A DNA stretch of 6,328 nucleotides, from the NCBI GenBank assembly GCA_002359085.1, contig DEQB01000043.1, forward strand, positions 2,886 to 9,213. Reading direction: 5' to 3'. Positions 1-5,875 of the stretch are shown here, piece by piece. The number at the start of each line of letters is the position of its first letter. The stretch's first letter is position 1. The notes under the pieces are model-generated. The model was not told the origin of the DNA, searched no databases, and worked only from the letters and a program-made list of their open reading frames with translations. This DNA comes from Erysipelothrix sp. UBA3377. GTDB taxonomy: Bacteria > Bacillota_I > Bacilli_A > Erysipelotrichales > Erysipelotrichaceae. The position numbers and the translations under genes were made by a program.

Positions 1-308
1 GCATGTTGGTAGGTACGATATGTACCGCTGAGTTCCATTGTGATGGGAAGTATAAATACGTGATCAAAGTTTTGTGCTTTAACTTCTTGAAGCTGTTCAA
101 TCACCAAGCCCAAGTTTGGTTGAGATGTGGTTAATACCTCATTTTCTCTTAATAAGTCATTAACTTGAAAGTTCGTAATATCGATTTCATCAAGATATTC
201 TTTGTTGTTATGTATAATGGTTAAGGGTGATGTAAGCACATCATATTTTTTGATTTTTTCAGCATCCATTGAAATTGATGAATCTGTTAAAATTGCTATG
301 TTTTTCAT
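1..308 (-). CDS. DegV family fatty-acid-binding protein (5' part; runs off the window)
   Basis: About 102 residues of the N-terminus are visible. The rest lies before position 1. DegV/FakB proteins hold a fatty acid in a pocket and present it to the kinase FakA for phosphorylation and entry into phospholipid synthesis in the cytoplasm. The translation begins MKNIAILTDSS, the usual first strand of the family. It continues with SPLTI, then EYLDEIDI, then the characteristic TSQPNLG, and reaches ELSGTYRT near the window edge. The TSQP and LSGTY motifs are what identify the family. ATG at 306-308 is preceded by AGGAGG (318-323) with a 9-base spacer, and further up by a consensus promoter, so the start is firm. 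Which fatty acid it binds cannot be told. The gene is divergent from the YigZ-like gene and probably unrelated to the bacteriocin block. Confidence 0.93.
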   Translation of the reverse strand, partial: MKNIAILTDSSISMDAEKIKKYDVLTSPLTIIHNNKEYLDEIDITNFQVNDLLRENEVLTTSQPNLGLVIEQLQEVKAQNFDHVFILPITMELSGTYRTYQH

Positions 309-330
309 ATGAGTATTCCTCCTGGTTTAG

Positions 331-359
331 ATTATAATGAATAATACTTTGAATGTCAA
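331..359 (-). promoter_or_regulatory. Sigma-A-type promoter of the DegV-family gene
   Basis: On the minus strand the sequence reads TTGACA (354-359), 17 bases, then TATAAT (331-336). This is an exact match to the vegetative consensus with ideal spacing. The -10 box lies just upstream of the AGGAGG and ATG of the DegV-family gene. It also covers the ATG at 337 on the other strand, which argues against that ATG being the start of the YigZ-like gene. Confidence 0.9.
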
Positions 360-384
360 ACTATTATTGTGTCTTTGTTTGTTT

Positions 385-390
385 TATAAT
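385..390 (+). promoter_or_regulatory. Possible -10 box of the YigZ-like gene (leaderless start?)
   Basis: A perfect TATAAT sits on the plus strand six bases before the ATG at 397. Transcription from it would begin at or next to that ATG and give a leaderless message, which fits the lack of a Shine-Dalgarno sequence there. The -35 region is weak: TATTAT at 362-367 with a 17-base spacer, or TTATTG at 364-369 with 15 bases. The assignment is tentative. Confidence 0.4.
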
Positions 391-396
391 GGATGT

Positions 397-1011
397 ATGG
401 AAAAAAGTATAGATTATAAAACAATAGAAAAAGAAGTAATCGTTGAACAAGAGATTAATAAATCAAAGTTTATTAGTTTTTTAGCGCCCATTGAAGATGA
501 GGATAGTGCCAAAGCATATCTTCGGGAAATAAAGAAGGCACATCCAAAGGCAACACACCATTGTAGCGCCTATGTGGTCGGTGAAATCGAACGTTCAAAC
601 GATGATGGAGAACCCGCATCCAGTGCAGGACTCCCCATGTTACAAGTTTTAAGAGGTAACAACCTTAAGGATGTCATTGCGATTGTTGTACGCTATTATG
701 GTGGCGTTAAGCTGGGTGTCGGAGGCTTGATTCGAGCCTATGGCAGCAGTGTCACACTGGCCATTGAGGATGCTCAAATTTTGACACCAGAATGGGTTTA
801 TGAATACGATCTGACATTTCCCTATGAATATATAAATGCGGTTGAAACCCATTTAACAGAAATGGCAGAGATTGTGGATCGTATTTATGACGCAAATGTC
901 ACGTATCAAATCTCAATAAAAGAACCAGATTTACTGGAAGATCTTAGAGATTTAACACGTGGTAGTATTACAATCCAACAAACCAAACAATCCATACAAC
1001 TCAGTAAGTAA
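397..1011 (+). CDS. yigZ: YigZ/YvyE (IMPACT, UPF0029) family protein
   Basis: A 204-residue cytosolic protein, close to the usual ~205-215 for the family. The N-terminal IMPACT domain carries HHCSAY (about residues 54-59), DDGEPASSAG (69-78) and the glycine-rich stretch from VVRYYGG to VGGLIRAY (97-115). All three are family hallmarks. A ferredoxin-like DUF1949-type C-terminal domain follows from about residue 137. Eukaryotic IMPACT regulates GCN2, but the bacterial role is not established. The frame stays open back to an ATG at 337, but the extra 20 residues are hydrophobic, match nothing in the family and overlap the divergent promoter. I therefore start at 397, although no clear ribosome site precedes it. 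The last 11 bases overlap the end of the convergent permease gene. It looks like a housekeeping gene, with visibly higher GC in its middle than the bacteriocin block. Confidence 0.93.
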   Translation: MEKSIDYKTIEKEVIVEQEINKSKFISFLAPIEDEDSAKAYLREIKKAHPKATHHCSAYVVGEIERSNDDGEPASSAGLPMLQVLRGNNLKDVIAIVVRYYGGVKLGVGGLIRAYGSSVTLAIEDAQILTPEWVYEYDLTFPYEYINAVETHLTEMAEIVDRIYDANVTYQISIKEPDLLEDLRDLTRGSITIQQTKQSIQLSK

Positions 1012-2047
1012 CCGATTCGGTTGCTTTTTTTATGCTCTGATAACTACTCAACAAACCACTCAAAGATTGTACAATAATAAGTAACCCTGTTTTTGTTAAA
1101 GGAATTTTAAAGTGTACGTTTAAGATAAACCCCAGACACTTAAATAAAATACAGCCCACAAGACCAGACGCTCCCAGTGCAAGCATCAACATAGAGAAAC
1201 AAACAAGCATGAATATATAAGTTAAATAACGTGTATGCAACCCCAAGTGTTTTAAAACAGTGATTTCATCTTTAAATTCATGAATGAAATAAGGCATCAA
1301 AGTTCCCAAATTAGAAGCCGAAACTAAAAAGATCACGAATCCAAAACTGAGCAGTACTTTCTCTAAAAGATTAATCATACCCAACAATAAGTCATCCATC
1401 GAGAAGTTTTGTTGCTGGTAAAAAAAGGGGGAGGTTTGAAGGATTGTGTTGATATCATTCAGAACCACATCAATATCTTGATTGTATTCGATATGTAACA
1501 GGTTGTCATAGATGTGAATGTGGTCTGTCGCATATTCCCTGGGCAATATTAAATCACAGTCGTTTGAATAGGAGACGCCATGTATTTCTATCAGAAGGGA
1601 CTCCAGTTGAAGAAAATCACCAATCTCCAATCCATACATCTCCATTGCAGTGCCGTTCATGTAAGCTTCATCATAATGCTCTCTATAACAAAGACTAAGA
1701 CTTAGGGTTTGATTCGTATTCAAAATGGTCATGTCAATCTGAGAAGTAGGGGTTGCATAATATAAATTGAGCCCCTCATACTTTTGTTTTAATTGGATCA
1801 GGTCTTGTTCATGAAGAAGTGTATAGGATAAATCCAAAGTTGGAACGTGTGATCCTTTTGAAACAGGCATCAATACCTCTTGATGCGCATAGTTTATATC
1901 TATATAAGATTTTAAGAATGTGGTGAGATTTAGCGTCAAAAAGACTAAAAAACATCCAAAAAATAGAATCAATAACGTTCTTTTGATCCTGTTAAATTCA
2001 GAATGCATCAGGATGATCACAAACACAAAGATATCTTTAACAATCAA
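1001..2047 (-). CDS. FtsX/MacB-like ABC transporter permease of the bacteriocin block
   Basis: About 348 residues. One N-terminal membrane span (about 24-44) leads to an outside-facing domain of roughly 180 residues containing GLEIGDFLQLE, a pattern typical of the MacB periplasmic-core domain. Three more spans follow (about 230-252, 275-303, 320-336). This 1+3 layout with a large loop is the MacB/LolE/FtsX type. After the second span, EFKDEITVLKHLG matches the coupling helix that contacts the ATPase. It should pair with the ATPase gene it overlaps and with the membrane-fusion domain upstream, as in the AS-48 EFGH accessory pump. I chose TTG at 2045-2047 because AGGTG lies six bases upstream and the residues then fit a family N-terminus. 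It overlaps the ATPase stop by 11 bases. ATG at 2006-2008 is an alternative without a ribosome site. The open frame reaching 2110 is too long. Confidence 0.85.
   Translation of the reverse strand: MIVKDIFVFVIILMHSEFNRIKRTLLILFFGCFLVFLTLNLTTFLKSYIDINYAHQEVLMPVSKGSHVPTLDLSYTLLHEQDLIQLKQKYEGLNLYYATPTSQIDMTILNTNQTLSLSLCYREHYDEAYMNGTAMEMYGLEIGDFLQLESLLIEIHGVSYSNDCDLILPREYATDHIHIYDNLLHIEYNQDIDVVLNDINTILQTSPFFYQQQNFSMDDLLLGMINLLEKVLLSFGFVIFLVSASNLGTLMPYFIHEFKDEITVLKHLGLHTRYLTYIFMLVCFSMLMLALGASGLVGCILFKCLGFILNVHFKIPLTKTGLLIIVQSLSGLLSSYQSIKKATESVTY
1008..1031 (+). terminator. Intrinsic terminator of the YigZ-like gene
   Basis: Arms GTAACCG (1008-1014) and CGGTTGC (1018-1024) form a 7-base-pair stem with one G-U pair and an ATT loop. 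Seven T residues follow at 1025-1031. The stop codon of the YigZ-like gene forms part of the stem. The whole element lies inside the final codons of the convergent permease gene. On the minus strand the hairpin is not followed by a T run, so it should act in one direction only. Confidence 0.85.
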
Positions 2048-2717
2048 TAATTTCACCTGCTTTTGTGAAGTGAATGTGGCGATCGGCTTGGCGCGCAATC
2101 TCAAGGTCATGGGTTGTTAAAATAATTGGAATCTTTAAAGATTTTAAAACATCCAATACAATTTCAGCATTATGATCATCGAGGTTACCCGTAGGTTCAT
2201 CCGCTAAGATAAGGGTGGGATTTTTAATCAAGGCTCTACATATTGCGATTCTTTGATTTTGTCCGCCACTAAGTTCATAAGGATAACGTGATAATAATGC
2301 GGTCGATAAATTTACTGCGCGCAATGCTTTCTCAATCATATCCCTTCTTTTATGAAACGGAACCTTTTGAACGATTAAAGGCAGTTCAAGGTTTCTATAA
2401 ATTGTGTAGCGTTCTATTAAATTGTGATCCTGAAACACAATGCCCAAATGATTTTTTCGAAAGGATTCTACAGCCAAAACATCCTTTTGATTAATACGCA
2501 AATCCTTAAAATAGAAACTGCCCTCAAACGCTGTATCAATCAATCCAAGTATCCGAAGTAAGGTTGATTTTCCACACCCACTTTCTCCACTCAATGCAAT
2601 AAACTGATCATCATACAAGGTAAGATTTAAATTCTCAAAGAGCGGTTTATCATTTTTAGGATAATGTTTTGTGATACCCACAAGATTAATGAAAGGGTTT
2701 CTCAAGCACATCACCAT
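2037..2717 (-). CDS. MacB/LolD-type ABC transporter ATPase
   Basis: A 226-residue ATPase with all expected elements: Walker A GESGCGKST (44-52), Q-loop glutamine 96 in VFQD, signature LSGGQ (149-153), Walker B LILADEP with catalytic Glu174, D-loop NLD and switch His203 in TTHD. The sequence around the signature and ADEPTGNLD is typical of the MacB/LolD/FtsE group, which powers mechanotransmission pumps rather than ordinary channels. It overlaps the fusion-protein gene upstream by 32 bases and the permease gene downstream, so the three are almost certainly made together. AAGGAAGG lies eight bases before ATG 2717. A second ATG at 2709-2711 also has a GAAGG six bases away, so the true N-terminus could be two residues shorter. 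In AS-48-type loci a comparable pump raises producer resistance and export; that role here is inferred. Confidence 0.92.
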   Translation of the reverse strand: MVMCLRNPFINLVGITKHYPKNDKPLFENLNLTLYDDQFIALSGESGCGKSTLLRILGLIDTAFEGSFYFKDLRINQKDVLAVESFRKNHLGIVFQDHNLIERYTIYRNLELPLIVQKVPFHKRRDMIEKALRAVNLSTALLSRYPYELSGGQNQRIAICRALIKNPTLILADEPTGNLDDHNAEIVLDVLKSLKIPIILTTHDLEIARQADRHIHFTKAGEIIDC

Positions 2718-4386
2718 CCTTCAAGCCTTCCTTAATGAGATACACATCATCTTGTCTTTCGCCATAAACTTTAACTTCCTTTGAATCAATGGTCGCATAT
2801 AAATTATTATCACGTTCGTAGAGATAAGTTATCGGTATTTCATAGTGTATATTTGAAGGTTTTAAGATAAAACTTTCATAGAGATACGCATCATTTTCAA
2901 AATGTTCAAATGTAATCACGTACTCTAAATTTGAATTAGAATCCGTTTGATAATCCGAAACGGTAAATATCAAATCATTTTCTAATGAATATATATCGAA
3001 CTTTTTATATTTGATAAACATACGATAGGCATGTTCATTCAAAGTGAGCTTCAATACTTTTTTATTGGAAGTGATTTTAAGGGTATCTTGGTGGACTGTG
3101 TAAGACCCTTCAATATCTGCTTTTATATGTGTTGAGGTTTTAATCATTTTCTTTTCAAACTGCAGGTTTGTGATTTCGGAATTGAGTGTATCAATTTCAG
3201 TTTGAATGTATGCCTTATCCAAAGCATCGTTTAATCTACTTTTCAATGAATCTATACTCTTTTGAAGGCTTTGAATTTGGTGATCAATGCGCTTAATTTC
3301 ATTGATGTTCTCACTGAGTTCATAGGTAATGATCGTATCTCCAGATTTAACATAAGCGTGATCCTTAAAGTGTAAGGTGTATGGATAAGATGTATCAATC
3401 ACATGTTCTTGAATGACTACCGGTGTCATATTACCCACAAATGAAGGAACCTTGGATTCAAGTGTCAGTGTATCCAAACGCGTATTGGAGCATCCCACCA
3501 ATAGTAATAAGACACTTAATATTTTTAAGCTTCTCATTGAAAACAACCCAATCCAAAATAAATACCAAATGATAAAGGGAATGATTGATATGTTGGGGAT
3601 ATGTTCAATCAGAAAGAGAAAAGAGATACCATTGAGTATCAATAGATTAAAAGATACACGAGATAAACGGTCACTGTATAACTTTGATTGATTGAAAAAA
3701 TGATATTTGAATAAAACATCAATCTCATAAAAGAGTAAATAAAAGTAAGTTAAAAACGCCATAAGTTTTGAGGTAACAGACAAATTAAAAGACAAAAGCA
3801 CTAAGAGAAAGATATAACTCATAATTGTTCGCATCATGTTGGGGTTGAGTAAACGCCACTTACCTGCCAACACACTCAACATATAGTAACTCTTATGATG
3901 CCTTAATATTTTCTTTGACTCCGTAAACATCATCGCAATATCGGAGACAATGATGCATATCACCAAAATAATGACGTATTCAGAAAGGGTGGGTAAGATC
4001 ATCAAAACAACCAAAAACTTGATCGGTGTGGGAAGTTTTAAGTTAAAGGTCTTGAAGTTTCTAAATCTAAAAAACAAAACACCCAAAAGTAAAAGGGGTT
4101 GATCAAGATAAACAGCACTAAAATATGAAGTATAGATTATAAAGGGATGTGTTCTATATAGTGGAATTAGAAATAAGAACAGTGCGTGGTAGATTTCATT
4201 CTCTTTTAAGAAGAAACAACCCAATATGAATAGTAACGAACTGACCACACTTTGGGTGAAGTATTTATAGAAAAGATAAAGTGTGTATTTCATACGCCCC
4301 ATATTTTTAAAGTTTAAAGATTTATTAAACATATCCGTAAAGTTCTCTATGTTTTCTATTTGAAGACTCAGTAATAAATACGACAT
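2686..4386 (-). CDS. Polytopic membrane domain fused to a lipoprotein-like membrane-fusion (HlyD/MacA-type) domain
   Basis: 566 residues in two parts. Residues 1-283 are hydrophobic, with about eight or nine possible spans (for example 45-60, 97-108, 124-153, 184-202, 208-226, 246-282), and match no family I recognise. Residue 284 is a Met starting MRSLKILSVLLLLVGCS, a textbook lipoprotein signal with lipobox LVGC and Cys299. What follows has membrane-fusion-protein order: a lipoyl half-motif (KSGDTI, about 347-352), a coiled coil (about 355-415), the second lipoyl half with beta-barrel (about 418-500), and a C-terminal domain with KEVKVYGERQDDVYLIKEGLKDGD. This half should link the MacB-like ATPase and permease across the envelope. 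Circular bacteriocin loci usually have a large membrane protein (As-48B/CirB type) of similar length, which residues 1-283 may replace in part. AGGAGG overlaps the upstream stop with a 5-base spacer, so the ATG is firm. Internal initiation at 3535-3537 is possible, but its ribosome site is poor. Confidence 0.8.
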   Translation of the reverse strand: MSYLLLSLQIENIENFTDMFNKSLNFKNMGRMKYTLYLFYKYFTQSVVSSLLFILGCFFLKENEIYHALFLFLIPLYRTHPFIIYTSYFSAVYLDQPLLLLGVLFFRFRNFKTFNLKLPTPIKFLVVLMILPTLSEYVIILVICIIVSDIAMMFTESKKILRHHKSYYMLSVLAGKWRLLNPNMMRTIMSYIFLLVLLSFNLSVTSKLMAFLTYFYLLFYEIDVLFKYHFFNQSKLYSDRLSRVSFNLLILNGISFLFLIEHIPNISIIPFIIWYLFWIGLFSMRSLKILSVLLLLVGCSNTRLDTLTLESKVPSFVGNMTPVVIQEHVIDTSYPYTLHFKDHAYVKSGDTIITYELSENINEIKRIDHQIQSLQKSIDSLKSRLNDALDKAYIQTEIDTLNSEITNLQFEKKMIKTSTHIKADIEGSYTVHQDTLKITSNKKVLKLTLNEHAYRMFIKYKKFDIYSLENDLIFTVSDYQTDSNSNLEYVITFEHFENDAYLYESFILKPSNIHYEIPITYLYERDNNLYATIDSKEVKVYGERQDDVYLIKEGLKDGDVLEKPFH

Positions 4387-4395
4387 ACAAACCTC

Positions 4396-4836
4396 CTAAA
4401 TCAAAAATTCAATCCATGCAGCAAGGGCTAGTAGTAAAATAGAAATCAAAATTAATATTATCTTTGGCTTTGTGTTGTGTTGGAGTACAAGCGCAAAAGC
4501 AAACACCTCTATGGGAAGATGAAACAAGTGAATCCAGGTTTCTAAAAAGCCAAGATGGTTGTAGCTTAATCCGATTGTAATAAAAATAATAAGAAAACTG
4601 TAAACATAATAAAGGTGTCCCACAAATGGGATACTGTAAACCACAATGAATTTAAGGTTGTGAAAGAAGATGGCGTATACATCGCTGGGTAAGGGCGCAT
4701 CGAAAAAATTAGATAAGTTTAAATTTGTGGTGAGTTGTTGGGTGATGCATGTAATTAACAGACCCAATGAAAGTGTTAAATAAAAAACTAAATGATGTAG
4801 AAAATGATGTTTAAGACTGGAAAAACGAAAATCCAT
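4396..4836 (-). CDS. Short SpoIIM/DUF95-like membrane protein, probable circular bacteriocin maturation/export factor
   Basis: 146 residues with about five hydrophobic segments (14-33, 57-75, 76-92, 106-118, 125-144). IFFHNLK (56-62) and FHLPIEVFAFAL (105-116) resemble the two conserved patches of the SpoIIM/DUF95 family: an F-x-x-N-L before a span, and an H-x-x-x-E-x-x-A motif in a later span. Proteins of this family occur in essentially all known circular bacteriocin clusters and are needed for production, probably in maturation or secretion together with an ABC ATPase. At 146 residues it is shorter than the usual 170-200. AAGGA lies about seven bases before ATG 4834-4836, and the gene overlaps the previous one by 49 bases. 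The call rests on motif pattern and context, and a profile search should be used to confirm it. Confidence 0.68.
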   Translation of the reverse strand: MDFRFSSLKHHFLHHLVFYLTLSLGLLITCITQQLTTNLNLSNFFDAPLPSDVYAIFFHNLKFIVVYSIPFVGHLYYVYSFLIIFITIGLSYNHLGFLETWIHLFHLPIEVFAFALVLQHNTKPKIILILISILLLALAAWIEFLI

Positions 4837-5249
4837 ATTAACTGTCCTTTCGTAAGATCTTTGAGTTTGAAATGGAGTGTAAGAAACACAATAGAGAAAA
4901 TGATACTGGGGAAAGCTGCGAAATGTATGGGCATGATTAAACTTGCCACCTTAGAGAAAAATGCACTGAACATATAGATAAATATGTTTTCATATAAGGC
5001 ATATTCCAAGTTTGAGAATTTATAAATCCAATGAAGGATGAGTATGTTAAAGACGATGGTGATCGTTTCCAATACCATCACAATCAAAACTAAAATGGAT
5101 TCTGATTGGGTGATGAAGTCATATTCTGGAGCAGTTAAAGAAGTAGCCAAGGTGTCAATGACGGACAGTGTTTGAGGATATAGTAACGTTAATATTAAAA
5201 AGTAAAAGAGAATGTTTAGGATGATTGTACGATTTTTTTGTTGTGGCAT
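4788..5249 (-). CDS. Five-span membrane protein of unknown family in the bacteriocin block
   Basis: I do not recognise this 153-residue protein. It has about five hydrophobic segments (9-28, 51-72, 87-106, 111-127, 136-153), short polar loops and a basic N-terminus (MPQQKNR). It starts within the end of the ABC ATPase gene (34-base overlap) and overlaps the SpoIIM-like gene by 49 bases, so its dose is tied to both. AAGGAG five bases before the ATG confirms the start. The position suggests it is the membrane partner of the first ATPase, or the immunity protein. Known circular bacteriocin immunity proteins are much smaller (about 50 residues, cationic), and none of that size is visible here. 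A loose resemblance to Yip1-type membrane proteins in span number is not evidence of homology. Confidence 0.75.
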   Translation of the reverse strand: MPQQKNRTIILNILFYFLILTLLYPQTLSVIDTLATSLTAPEYDFITQSESILVLIVMVLETITIVFNILILHWIYKFSNLEYALYENIFIYMFSAFFSKVASLIMPIHFAAFPSIIFSIVFLTLHFKLKDLTKGQLIWIFVFPVLNIIFYII

Positions 5250-5875
5250 ATAAGCTCCTTAATTTCTATGTGTTGTGACAAAGCTTCAATGATCTTGGGG
5301 TTGTGTTCACTCATGATGAAAGTGGATCCAAGTTTATGGAGCGCAACAATTCTATCAATAACCAAACGTGTACTTTTACTATCTAATCCCAAAGTGATCT
5401 CATCTAAAAAATAAACCTTCCGCATGGGAAAGAAAAAGGGTAATATTTCAAGTTTCTTTTTGGTTCCAAGAGAAAGAGAAGCAGTTTTCATATTGAGGGA
5501 ATGATTGAATTCAAGGGTATTCAAACAATCATGGATCATTTCGGTGGATACATTAAAGAAATAACGATACGTATGTATGATCTCTTTAACACTGGTGTTC
5601 TCATTGAAAAAGGGTGTGTCGGGAATATAAACAGTTTCTTTTTTGGGAAGACTTAATTCACATTTACCGATACATTTATAAAAACCCAAGAGCGTTTGCA
5701 TGAATACTGTTTTCCCCGACCCATTATCACCTTTCAGATGGATAAAAGATTGGGGTATCATTTTGTAATGAATGGATTCTAAAATTATCTTGTTTCCGAT
5801 CTTTACGGAAGTATCTATCAGTTCTATTTTCATATTGAATAAGGGGAGTTGCATCCGAAGATGCAACCTCACCAT
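5216..5875 (-). CDS. ABC transporter ATPase of the circular bacteriocin block
   Basis: 219 residues from the first ATG, or 205 from the family-like start MKIELIDTS (ATG 5831-5833). Walker A is GDNGSGKT (49-56), the signature is a degenerate LSLGTKKKLE (134-143), Walker B is KVYFLDE (153-159) with the catalytic Glu, then D-loop LGLD and switch His191 in SEHN. The usual Q-loop Gln is missing; the site reads YIPDTPFF. This short CcmA-like type without fused spans matches the ATPases that work with DUF95 proteins in circular bacteriocin loci (AS-48D, CclT type). The first ATG overlaps the bacteriocin stop as ATGGTGA, which favours coupled translation, and AAGG lies 10 bases upstream. ATG 5833 has no ribosome site but gives the expected N-terminus. 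A stable hairpin lies between the two. Role: powering export or self-protection (inferred). Confidence 0.88.
   Translation of the reverse strand: MVRLHLRMQLPLFNMKIELIDTSVKIGNKIILESIHYKMIPQSFIHLKGDNGSGKTVFMQTLLGFYKCIGKCELSLPKKETVYIPDTPFFNENTSVKEIIHTYRYFFNVSTEMIHDCLNTLEFNHSLNMKTASLSLGTKKKLEILPFFFPMRKVYFLDEITLGLDSKSTRLVIDRIVALHKLGSTFIMSEHNPKIIEALSQHIEIKELICHNKKIVQSS
5848..5867 (-). promoter_or_regulatory. Perfect cUUCGg tetraloop hairpin after the bacteriocin gene
   Basis: On the minus strand GTTGCATC, TTCG, GATGCAAC form an uninterrupted 8-base-pair stem capped by a C(UUCG)G tetraloop, one of the most stable RNA loops known. It begins two bases after the bacteriocin stop and lies between the alternative starts of the next gene. 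The bases after it are TCCCCTTATT, not a T run, so it does not look like a terminator. It more likely blocks 3' decay or marks a processing site, leaving more bacteriocin message than downstream message. It could also tune initiation of the ATPase gene. Confidence 0.75.

Noticed and set aside
337..396. Upstream ATG giving the YigZ-like protein a lipoprotein-like N-terminus (LFYNGC)
   Set aside because: It lacks a ribosome site, lies inside the DegV promoter, and YigZ proteins are cytosolic and begin near the 397 start.
3413..3691. Plus-strand 92-codon open frame inside the fusion-protein gene
   Set aside because: It shadows the well-supported lipobox and membrane-span region on the minus strand and has no recognisable features.
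5848..5867. Hairpin after the bacteriocin gene as an intrinsic terminator
   Set aside because: The following bases are C-rich and mixed, with no T run, and the next gene overlaps it.
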